This document shows, in pieces, positions 24,513 through 31,482 of a stretch of DNA of 64,000 bases. This DNA is from CAJCJE01 sp035948315 (GTDB taxonomy: Bacteria; Actinomycetota; Actinomycetes; Mycobacteriales; Pseudonocardiaceae): positions 248,001 through 312,000 of the forward strand of contig DASZJG010000048.1 of NCBI GenBank assembly GCA_035948315.1. Direction: 5' to 3'. Below the pieces are notes generated by a model. That model did no database searches. It saw only the letters and a list, made by a program, of their open reading frames with translations, and was not told the DNA's origin. A program made the position numbers and the translations under genes. Within the stretch, counting starts at the first letter, position 1, and the number at the start of each line of letters is the position of its first letter.

Positions 24513-26288
24513 CTAGTGGAACAGACTGAACGACTGGGTGTAGCCGTCCTGGTTGGGCAGGACCGTGCCCGGGTTGCCCCGGAAGTCCGTCCAGAACGGG
24601 TGCACCTGGAAGTCCCGGCCGACCGAGACCGCCGTGTAGTCGCCGATGAACTCGCCCTGCAGGGTCTTGCCGGACACGATGCCGGTACCGACGAACTGGA
24701 CCTCCGGGTTGCTCGTCTGCGTGGTCAGTCTGCGCAGCGGCGCGGAGCCGATGCTGTAGGCGTTGCCGGCCACGTAGGCGTAGTCCAGGCCGATGCCGTT
24801 CGGGTCGTAGGCGCGGGTGTAGAAGCTGACCGCGACCTGGCCGGCGAGGGCCGCGACCGCCGGGAAGACCTCGTCGGACTTGCTGCCGATGGTCGTCGGC
24901 GCGGCCCACGGTCCACCGGCGAAGGCGTGGGTCAGGATGACGTCGCCGTTGGTCTTGACCGACGTGCCGTTGTTGTACTCGCCGTTGCGGTCGTCCGCCC
25001 AGGTGACCCAGAGCTGATTGAAGACCGGGTCGTAGGTCAGCTGCGGGAAGCTGTTGATCCGGAAGTTCTCCCCGGTGAGCGCGTTGTTGGAGATGTCGGC
25101 GTTGACCGGGAAGTCGAAGTCGGTCGCCGCCTCGGTGTTGCTGAAGGTGCGGCCGTGGTCGTGCGACGTCGCGATGACCACGGCGTCGTGGTCCTTGGCG
25201 CCGTTGCACGCGGCGGTCGCGCAGACCGACGTCTCATAGGCGACGTACAGGGTGCCGTCGTTGGCGACCTGCGGGTTGGTGCCCGAGCCGAACGACGTGA
25301 TGCCGCCCGTGAAGTTGGTCATCGACGGCGACATCTGGGTCGGCGCCGTCCAGTGCTTGCCGTTGTCGTGCGAGGTGGAGACCACGACGGGCGAGTCGAG
25401 GAAGTTGCCGGCCGCGTCGTAGGTGAACTGGGTCCAGGTCACGTAGACCTGGCCGGTCCGCTGGTCGACGGCCAGCCATTCCTTGTCGTTGAAGATCGAG
25501 GTCGGCGTCGCGGTCCCCGCTGCCGTGACCCCGTCCAGGTGCACGATGTTCGGCTCGCTCCAGGTCAGGCCGCCGTCATGGGAGACGGAGACCGCGATGC
25601 CGCTGGCGTTCTGCTGCGTCGCCGGCACGGCGGCCCTGCTGAACACCAGATTCGAGTAGTAGACGGTGTTGTGCGGGCCGAACACCACGTCCGGATCACC
25701 CGCTGAGTCCATGTAGGACAGGGTGCCGGTGGCGCCGGTCTGGAAGGTCAGGTGCGGCAGCTGGATGTTCTTCCAGGTCCGGCCACCGTCGAAGGAGGTG
25801 TAGGCGTAACCGGAGGCGTCGTTGCGACTCTCCCTGGTGTTGTACACGCGGTAGTCGTTGGTGCCACCGACCAGATTGCGCGGGTTCGCGGGATTGGTCG
25901 AGATGGTGGTTTCGTTCTGCGCCGAGTCGCAACCCTGCTGGCTGCCGACCGGCACCACCGTGTCGCCGCTGATCACGTCGACGTTCGGCGCGATCGCGTG
26001 GTACGGGGTGGGGTGGCCGAGATAGCTCTGACAGAGGGCCGAGAGCGCCGGGTTGTCGCCGCCGTTATCGTCCTGCTGCTCGGCGAAGAGTTCCTTGAGC
26101 AGCGGGTTCGGCACGTTGTGCTTGGCCGTGGCGAGCGGGGCGGTGTGAGTGCCGGCTTCCGTCGTCTGCGGACGGTTCGGGCTGTTCGGATGGGACGCGG
26201 CGGATGCGGGTGCCGCGGTCAGTCCGACGACCACGGCTGAAGCGATGGCAACGGCGAGTGCCGTTCTGGGTAATAACGGGCGATTCAA
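24513..26288 (-). CDS. Secreted sialidase-like / BNR-repeat protein
   Basis: A 591-residue exported protein with a Sec signal (cleavage near residue 30, APASAASH). The body is a beta-propeller with at least four Asp-box turns: SFDGGRTWKN, SHDGGLTWSE, SHDNGKHWTA and SHDHGRTFSN. These are the hallmark of sialidase/BNR folds (exo-alpha-sialidases and many carbohydrate-binding proteins). The Arg triad of true sialidases cannot be confirmed by eye. It starts 45 bp behind the small membrane protein gene and could be the last member of that operon. Confidence 0.85.
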   Translation of the reverse strand: MNRPLLPRTALAVAIASAVVVGLTAAPASAASHPNSPNRPQTTEAGTHTAPLATAKHNVPNPLLKELFAEQQDDNGGDNPALSALCQSYLGHPTPYHAIAPNVDVISGDTVVPVGSQQGCDSAQNETTISTNPANPRNLVGGTNDYRVYNTRESRNDASGYAYTSFDGGRTWKNIQLPHLTFQTGATGTLSYMDSAGDPDVVFGPHNTVYYSNLVFSRAAVPATQQNASGIAVSVSHDGGLTWSEPNIVHLDGVTAAGTATPTSIFNDKEWLAVDQRTGQVYVTWTQFTYDAAGNFLDSPVVVSTSHDNGKHWTAPTQMSPSMTNFTGGITSFGSGTNPQVANDGTLYVAYETSVCATAACNGAKDHDAVVIATSHDHGRTFSNTEAATDFDFPVNADISNNALTGENFRINSFPQLTYDPVFNQLWVTWADDRNGEYNNGTSVKTNGDVILTHAFAGGPWAAPTTIGSKSDEVFPAVAALAGQVAVSFYTRAYDPNGIGLDYAYVAGNAYSIGSAPLRRLTTQTSNPEVQFVGTGIVSGKTLQGEFIGDYTAVSVGRDFQVHPFWTDFRGNPGTVLPNQDGYTQSFSLFH

Positions 26289-26333
26289 CGATGAGCCTCC
26301 TAGTCGCGGGGGTGTCCCGGCGCAAAAGTGTGC

Positions 26334-26726
26334 TCATGGTACGTCGATCGGACGTTTTCCAGGCATACCAAGAATTCTCCAAGAAACCACCACGATCGCC
26401 ACGACGATGATCTCGAACAGCAGGCTCAGGATCGCCTGCGGCGCTGGTTGCAGGCCGCGCTCGACGAAACCGAAGATGCCCACGGTTCGGGACATGACGA
26501 ACCCGCCCAGCGCGCCGAGGGCCAAGCCGACCGCGAGCAGTCGCAGCACCGGCGAGCCGGACACCAGCAGCAGCACCGCCACCGCGAACGATCCGCTCGC
26601 CAACACCAGGAACGCGGGCCCGACATAGGCGATCTGCCGGTATCCGCCCAGGTACAACTCGGCGTGCACCCAGCCGACGCCGGCCAGGCAGAGCGCGACC
26701 GCGATGCGGCACAGGACGTCCCTCAC
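26334..26726 (-). CDS. Small four-helix membrane protein
   Basis: A 130-residue protein with about four transmembrane helices (CRIAVALCLAGVGWVHAELY; IAYVGPAFLVLASGSFAVAV; LLAVGLALGALGGFVMS; ILSLLFEIIVVAIVVVSW). GTG 26726 overlaps the stop of the metallophosphoesterase gene (GTGA), fixing the start. Its place at the end of the ECF-Rieske-cupredoxin-phosphoesterase chain suggests it anchors or supports those exported redox proteins. Family not recognised. Confidence 0.75.
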   Translation of the reverse strand: MRDVLCRIAVALCLAGVGWVHAELYLGGYRQIAYVGPAFLVLASGSFAVAVLLLVSGSPVLRLLAVGLALGALGGFVMSRTVGIFGFVERGLQPAPQAILSLLFEIIVVAIVVVSWRILGMPGKRPIDVP

Positions 26727-27682
26727 ACCAGCCTCCGATCCTTGATCGCCAACCCCTGCTGGCCGCCGCGCACATAGCTGACCTCGCGGATGCCCAGCGC
26801 CGCGTGCAGTTGACCGGCGGGCAGCGTGACCGGAGTGGGGGCCGGCCCCTCGCCCGGCTTCGGCAGCGGATACGCGGTCGTGGTGGCGCTGAAGAAGGTC
26901 ACGTTGCCCTCGGTCTTGGTGAACAGTTGGTGCACGTGCCCGTTCAGGCAGGTCACCGAGGCGAACCGCTTCAGGTAGCTCAACGCCTGCACGGAATCGT
27001 CGGTACTCCAACCCCATTTCGGGTACATCGCGAACAGCGGGATGTGGCTGAACACCACGATCGGCGTGTCGCTGGACAGGTGCGCGACGTCCTTGCGAAC
27101 GAACTCCAGCTGGTCCGCGCCCAGATGCCCCATGGTCTCCAGGCCCAGAGTGTTGACCAGGCTGATGAAGTGCGCGCCGCCGAGGTCGAAGCTGTACCAG
27201 CCGTCGCCCTTCGTGCCCTTGCCGAAGAACTGGCGGTACTTCGCGCCGTGGTCGTCGACGCCGTCGTGTTCGCCGGGCACGGTGTAGGTCTGGTCGGTCC
27301 TGATCGTGCCGAGCATCTGCCTGACCTGGTCGAACTGGTCCGGTGTGGACAGATGGGTGAGGTCGCCGGTGTGCATGACGAACGACGGCCGATAGGGGAG
27401 TGCGTTGATCTGGCCGATCGCCTCGCTGAACGACTGCTCGACCATGGTGTTGGCCGGGCCGGTGAACCCAATGTGACTGTCGCTGATCTGCACGAACCGC
27501 AGGGCGTTCGCGTCGTCGGCGGCGGCCGACGGCGGATCACCGCCGCCGAGTTGGCTGATCACCTCGCCGCCAGCGATGGTGAGCACCACGGCGCTGCCGA
27601 ACCACGCGGTGTGGCGCAGCAACTGGCGCCGGGTCATGCCGTGTTCCTGCTGCTTGCCGTGTTCCTGCTGCTGCTCGGTCAC
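26723..27682 (-). CDS. Tat-exported calcineurin-type metallophosphoesterase
   Basis: A 319-residue protein. GTG 27682 overlaps the stop of the cupredoxin gene; a twin-arginine signal follows a Gln/His-rich start (MTRRQLLRHTAWFGSAVV). The full metallophosphoesterase set is visible: D-x-H in QISDSHIGF, GD in MHTGDLTH, GEHD where GNHD is usual (VPGEHD), H in VVFSHIP and GHVH in LNGHVHQ. It should bind two metal ions outside the membrane and hydrolyse phosphate esters, though the Asn-to-Glu change in the GNHD motif may lower activity or change substrate. It is part of the sigma/Rieske/cupredoxin operon. Confidence 0.88.
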   Translation of the reverse strand: MTEQQQEHGKQQEHGMTRRQLLRHTAWFGSAVVLTIAGGEVISQLGGGDPPSAAADDANALRFVQISDSHIGFTGPANTMVEQSFSEAIGQINALPYRPSFVMHTGDLTHLSTPDQFDQVRQMLGTIRTDQTYTVPGEHDGVDDHGAKYRQFFGKGTKGDGWYSFDLGGAHFISLVNTLGLETMGHLGADQLEFVRKDVAHLSSDTPIVVFSHIPLFAMYPKWGWSTDDSVQALSYLKRFASVTCLNGHVHQLFTKTEGNVTFFSATTTAYPLPKPGEGPAPTPVTLPAGQLHAALGIREVSYVRGGQQGLAIKDRRLV

Positions 27683-28137
27683 GGCGTGACCACCACCGTC
27701 GCGGTCATGAACGGGTGGATGGTGCACAGATAGTTGTAGGTGCCTGGCTTGGTGAAGGTGAACGTGTAGTGCGAGCCGGTGTCCAGGGCCTGCGAACCGA
27801 ACGCGCCACCGGTCGCGGTCACCGTGTGCGCGTCCTGGTCCTGGTTGGTCCAGGTGACGGTGGTGCCGACCTTGACGGTGATGTTCGCCGGCGAGAACGC
27901 GAAACCCTTGATGGTGACCGAATTGCTCGCGACCGGAGCGGACGCGGCCGTGCTCGACGGACTGTCCGGCATGGACATGGACATCGACGGTGACATCGAT
28001 GTTGACGGCGAGGCGGCGGCCGGTGGCGGCGCGCTGCTCGTGGTCGTGCCGCAGGCGGCCAGGCCGGCCATACTCGCCGCGGCCATCGTGGCGAGCAACG
28101 CCCTGGCCAGTCGGGTGTTCAGTCCCATGATGCTCAT
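27679..28137 (-). CDS. Cupredoxin-domain lipoprotein
   Basis: About 152 residues. The N-terminus is a lipoprotein signal with lipobox (MAGLAACGTT), then a Pro/Ser/Met-rich linker (SMSPSMSMSM), then a plastocyanin/amicyanin-like domain (ITVKVGTTVTWTNQDQDAHTV; YNYLCTIHPFMTATVVV). The type 1 copper ligands are visible: His in DAHTV, Cys and His in YLCTIH, and Met in PFM. It should carry electrons at the cell surface. The start is ATG 28137 or ATG 28128. The Met-rich linker may help load copper. It is translationally coupled to the metallophosphoesterase and follows a Rieske gene, suggesting a redox chain. Confidence 0.85.
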   Translation of the reverse strand: MSIMGLNTRLARALLATMAAASMAGLAACGTTTSSAPPPAAASPSTSMSPSMSMSMPDSPSSTAASAPVASNSVTIKGFAFSPANITVKVGTTVTWTNQDQDAHTVTATGGAFGSQALDTGSHYTFTFTKPGTYNYLCTIHPFMTATVVVTP

Positions 28138-28193
28138 TTCCGTGGTGGGGCAACGCCTTGTGCGCAACCCTCACCTACGGATACGGACGCGGG

Positions 28194-28880
28194 TTACGAC
28201 TCCTTCGGCGCGAGCACCTGGATCACGCCGTCGATCTCGCGCACCTCGAACTCCGGCAGCGGCGGCAGCGTGATGGGCAGCCGATGGTTGAGCACCGCGC
28301 CGGTCACCGCGAACGACGCGCCGTGGCAGGGGCAGTTCAGCTGTGTGCGCGACGGCGCGAGATTGAGCTGGCAGCCCAGATGCGTGCAGGCGCCGGACAC
28401 GGCGGCGACCTTTCCGTTGGCGCGCCGGAGGAATCCGGTGACCGTGCCGAGATCGAAACGCAGCACCCGGCCTTCCGGCATCGCGCTGCTGTCCGCGACC
28501 GTCTGCCAGACACCGTGATCCGGCGCGAGCTGCGGATCGTTGCCGCCCGGGGGCGGGTTTGCGGCGACGGCGCCGCCGGTCACCAGGTGATCGGCGGCGA
28601 CCCCCAACCCGACCGACGCCGCGGCCGTCGCGGTGAGCTGAACGAAGCGGCGCCTGCGCGTGGTGATGACCGTCGTGGGTGTGGTGTCCTCGGACAGCTC
28701 AGCGGCCAGGCGCTGGTGCAGCGAGGTGACGAACTCCTCGCGCACGGTGCCGGCGCCCAGCCGGGCCGAGCGCAGCAGGATCGCGGTGCGCAACTCGGGA
28801 TCGGCCTCCTGCTCAACCCGGGCGCGCCCGATCCGTTGCTGGCGCAGAATCTTCTCGACGAACCGCTGCACGCGCGACAT
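28194..28880 (-). CDS. Membrane-anchored Rieske [2Fe-2S] protein, possible sigma-factor partner
   Basis: A 228-residue protein starting two bases after the ECF sigma stop (TGAGCATG). Residues 1-75 are a charged cytoplasmic-type helical region; residues 76-105 form a Tat-like anchor (TTRRRRFVQL then a hydrophobic stretch); the rest is a Rieske domain with both cluster boxes, CTHLGC and CPCHG. Ordinary small Rieske proteins lack the long N-terminal segment. Its topology (cytoplasmic helices, one membrane span, outside redox domain) and coupling to a sigma gene resemble an anti-sigma factor with a redox sensor, but that is inference; it could simply donate electrons to the cupredoxin. Confidence 0.85.
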   Translation of the reverse strand: MSRVQRFVEKILRQQRIGRARVEQEADPELRTAILLRSARLGAGTVREEFVTSLHQRLAAELSEDTTPTTVITTRRRRFVQLTATAAASVGLGVAADHLVTGGAVAANPPPGGNDPQLAPDHGVWQTVADSSAMPEGRVLRFDLGTVTGFLRRANGKVAAVSGACTHLGCQLNLAPSRTQLNCPCHGASFAVTGAVLNHRLPITLPPLPEFEVREIDGVIQVLAPKES

Positions 28881-28882
28881 GC

Positions 28883-29467
28883 TCACACTCCGATCCGCTC
28901 GGCCACCTTGGCTGCCGCGCGCAGCGCGCGATGCTGGAGCACCTTGGCATTGCCCACCGTCACACCCATCTCGGCTGCCGCCTCCTTCAGCGAGCGGCCG
29001 TCGAGGAATCGCAGCCGCAGGATGGTGCGGTAGTTCTCCGGCAGATCCGACAGTATCCGGTCGGCCTCGGCGGCTCGCTCCGCGTTGACGTGCTCCTCCG
29101 GCACCTTGAGGTCGAGCAGTTCGTCGTGCAACGTGGTCAGTTCGCGGCCGAGCGTCCGGCGCCAGTGATCGGCCAGCACCGAGCGCGAGGTCGCCACCAG
29201 GTAGGCGCGCACCTCCGGCACGGTCGCCGACATGCGCAACGGGCGCAGCGCGGCGAGGAACACCTCGGCGGTCAGGTCCTCCGCGTCGGGCCTGCTGCCG
29301 ACCTTGCCGAACAGCATGCCGTACACCCAACCCACGTTGTCCCGATAGATCGCCTCCCAGTCCGGGTACACCCCCGCGTCGCCCACTACCCGCAGGCGCG
29401 GTGGCCCGGTCGATTCGTCCTGTTTCGCTTCATAGTCCTTATCGCCAGTCCTGCGTCGGGCCCGCAC
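28883..29467 (-). CDS. ECF-type RNA polymerase sigma factor
   Basis: Up to 194 residues. Region 2 is DWEAIYRDNVGWVYGMLF and DAEDLTAEVFLAAL; region 4 is LPENYRTILRLRFLDGRSL with the helix-turn-helix EAAAEMGVTVGNAKVLQHR. GTG 29467 would overlap the PAP2 gene by 82 bases; a second start, GTG 29386, overlaps the PAP2 stop by one base and gives 167 residues with all sigma regions intact, so I consider both. It is directly followed by the Rieske gene, then the cupredoxin and metallophosphoesterase genes, which may be its targets or partners. Its own promoter is unclear. Confidence 0.9.
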   Translation of the reverse strand: MRARRRTGDKDYEAKQDESTGPPRLRVVGDAGVYPDWEAIYRDNVGWVYGMLFGKVGSRPDAEDLTAEVFLAALRPLRMSATVPEVRAYLVATSRSVLADHWRRTLGRELTTLHDELLDLKVPEEHVNAERAAEADRILSDLPENYRTILRLRFLDGRSLKEAAAEMGVTVGNAKVLQHRALRAAAKVAERIGV

Positions 29468-30129
29468 GCTCTTGAATACGGAGCAGGGTTACGCGGCGAT
29501 TGCCTCATGAAGAGCAGATATCGTCGGAGGGTGTCGCTGCCGAGCACGCAGGGCAGCACCACGCCGACCGCGACGCACACCCCGCCGACCGCGTCGGTCG
29601 GATAGTGGCAGTTCATGCCCACCAGCCCGGTCATGATCTCGACGATCATCACCAGCCAGAACACCGCCGCGAGCAGCCGCCACCAGCGGGACGCCGTCGA
29701 CGTCAGGGCCAGGATCGCGATCGTGTACACCATGACCGCGGCGACGGCGTGCCCGCTCGGGTAGCTCAACTGGCCGTAGAGCCGTCTACCGAACAACGGC
29801 TTGAGAGCGAGTTCGGTGACGACCACGCCGAGCGCGGGCGTGGCCATCGTGAGCAGCAGGACGTCCCAGCGGCGACGGAGCAGGGCGAGCGCCATCATCA
29901 GCACGACGGCCGCGGCGAGCACGCTGGTGTCGGTCGGCACGAGCAGATAACTGGCTATTCCGCTACCGTCGCCGACCGTTTCGTGTACTCGCTGAATGAG
30001 GGTGCGATCAATCGGATCGGCGTGTCGCTGTCCCGCGACCAATACGCCGACCACCAGCGCTACACCCCACGCGCTCATCGCCGCGGCAGCCGCGGGCAGA
30101 CGCATACGCCGCGGGATCAACAGCGTCAT
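29386..30129 (-). CDS. PAP2-family membrane phosphatase
   Basis: A 247-residue membrane protein (ATG 30129; GTG 30165 also possible) with five to six hydrophobic helices. The type 2 phosphatidic acid phosphatase motifs are partly kept: LKPLFGRR for the first motif (not the full K-x6-RP), YPSGHAVA for the second and HYPTDAVGG for the third (the usual SR of that motif is not evident). It likely dephosphorylates a lipid or isoprenoid phosphate at the membrane. Its C-terminus overlaps the sigma-factor frame. Three GGGGA/TCCCC half-sites lie just upstream. Confidence 0.82.
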   Translation of the reverse strand: MTLLIPRRMRLPAAAAAMSAWGVALVVGVLVAGQRHADPIDRTLIQRVHETVGDGSGIASYLLVPTDTSVLAAAVVLMMALALLRRRWDVLLLTMATPALGVVVTELALKPLFGRRLYGQLSYPSGHAVAAVMVYTIAILALTSTASRWWRLLAAVFWLVMIVEIMTGLVGMNCHYPTDAVGGVCVAVGVVLPCVLGSDTLRRYLLFMRQSPRNPAPYSRACGPDAGLAIRTMKRNRTNRPGHRACG

Positions 30130-30172
30130 ACCAGCGACTATGCGCCCGCCCGCATAGTTCGGCACGCGCGTC

Positions 30173-30196
30173 GGGGACGAGTCCCCTGATCGGGGA
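30173..30196. promoter_or_regulatory. Triple GGGGA half-site cluster upstream of PAP2-sigma operon
   Basis: GGGGAC-GA-GTCCCC-TGATC-GGGGA lies right at the promoter region of the PAP2/ECF/Rieske chain. The half-sites resemble those of the longer palindromes at 43097 and 47027, but the spacing differs, so common control is only a possibility. Confidence 0.45.
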
Positions 30197-30256
30197 AACT
30201 GTTGCGATTCCCATTCATAAATGTCGGTAATTCTTTCGCATTCACATTCTTTCCAA

Positions 30257-30272
30257 TCACCCCGAAGGGTGA
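30257..30272 (-). terminator. UUCG-tetraloop terminator of the GH95-SGNH operon
   Basis: On the minus strand, TCACCC-TTCG-GGGTGA forms a 6-bp stem closed by a cUUCGg tetraloop, about 40 bases past the SGNH hydrolase stop. Such loops are very stable. The U-tract is weak. It probably ends the GH95-SGNH transcript before the PAP2 promoter. Confidence 0.65.
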
Positions 30273-30312
30273 GGATTGTTTGAATGCGGGAATTGCGGGA
30301 AAAGTCTCGCGG

Positions 30313-31482
30313 TCAGCTCAGCAGGCCGAGGTTCACCGCGTCGCCGATCGCCTGGTAGCCGGCGTCGTCGGGGTGCAGGTGGTCGCCGCTGTCGTAGGCC
30401 GGCAGGAACCAGGTGGGCGCCGACGGGTCGTGTGTCGCGGCGTCCTGGTCGACCACGCCGTCGCAGCCGCTGTTCGCGCCGAGGATGAAGTTGTCGATGG
30501 CCTCCCGGGCCGTCTCGCCGGACGGGTTCCAGTAGCCGGCGCCCTGGTAGGGCGTGAGTGTGGAGCAGATGAACTTGATCCCGTGCTGGTGCGCGGCGGC
30601 GATCAGCTGCTGGAGACCGGCAATGAGCTGGTCGGCGGTGGGCTGCGGGCTGGTCGAGCCGAGATCGTTGATGGGGTCGTCGGAGAAGACGACCCAGCGG
30701 ACGCCGGGCGCGTCCAGCACGTCCCGAGTGAAGCGGTTGATCGCGCTCGGCCCGCTGCCGTCGACCAGCAGCCGGTTGCCGCTGATGCCCGCGTTGAGCA
30801 CGCCGATCTGCTCGCCCGCCGCGTTCAGCCTGCTCGCCAACACGTTCGGCCAGCGGTCGTTGGCGTCCTGACTGGACGCGTAGCCGTCGGTGATGGACGC
30901 GCCGATCGTCACCACGGCGCCCAGCGAGTTCCCGTTCTGGACGTCGAGCCCGCTGAGGAAGTAATAGCTGTTCTGGGTCTGAGCCCCGGCCAGGTCGCTC
31001 GCGCCGCTCACGTCGCCGGTCGCGATGTACGCGGTCTGCATGGCCAGCGGGTGTTCGGTGGACGGGCCGCTGGTGCCGGCCAGGTAGGCGCTGATCGCGA
31101 TGTTGGTCAGCGCCGGGATCGCCATGGTCACCGGGTCGCTCGCCGCCGTGCCGCCCGCCGGGATGGTCACCGAGGTCGAACCGTTGAAGGTCACCGGCGT
31201 ATCGGTGCCGGCCACGATCGCGGAACCGTCGCCCGCCTGCGCGATGTGCACGTCATCGATGGTCAGCGGCGCGTCGCCGAACACGTTGGACAGATCGACG
31301 CGCGCGTCGTCGCCGCCGATGCTGGTGTGCACGATCTGCCGGATGGTCTGCTGGCCGAATGAGCTGCCGCCGCTCTGCATCGCGGTCGCCCAGGTGCCCG
31401 TCCAGTCGCCGGCCGCGGTCGGGGAGCCCAGACCGGACATGCTCAGGACGGCCGCGACCGCGGCGCTCGCCAGCCGGATCAC
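30313..31482 (-). CDS. Secreted SGNH/GDSL hydrolase
   Basis: A 389-residue exported esterase; GTG 31482 overlaps the stop of the GH95-like gene. A short signal peptide ends near residue 23 (SPTAAGDW). SGNH blocks: VTIGASITDGYAS (Ser nucleophile; usual GDSIT appears as GASIT), NAGISGNRLL (Gly), SDDPINDLG (Asn) and GDHLHPDDAGY (Asp and His). An N-terminal beta domain of about 170 residues precedes them. Likely removes acetyl or other acyl groups from a polysaccharide together with the co-transcribed glycosidase. The Asp-to-Ala change next to the Ser is unusual but not disabling in principle. Confidence 0.87.
   Translation of the reverse strand: MIRLASAAVAAVLSMSGLGSPTAAGDWTGTWATAMQSGGSSFGQQTIRQIVHTSIGGDDARVDLSNVFGDAPLTIDDVHIAQAGDGSAIVAGTDTPVTFNGSTSVTIPAGGTAASDPVTMAIPALTNIAISAYLAGTSGPSTEHPLAMQTAYIATGDVSGASDLAGAQTQNSYYFLSGLDVQNGNSLGAVVTIGASITDGYASSQDANDRWPNVLASRLNAAGEQIGVLNAGISGNRLLVDGSGPSAINRFTRDVLDAPGVRWVVFSDDPINDLGSTSPQPTADQLIAGLQQLIAAAHQHGIKFICSTLTPYQGAGYWNPSGETAREAIDNFILGANSGCDGVVDQDAATHDPSAPTWFLPAYDSGDHLHPDDAGYQAIGDAVNLGLLS

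Noticed and set aside
30173..30186. DosR-type box (GGGAC-N4-GTCCC)
   Set aside because: The half-sites resemble it but the spacing is two bases, not four, and no DosS/DosR-type dormancy genes are present.
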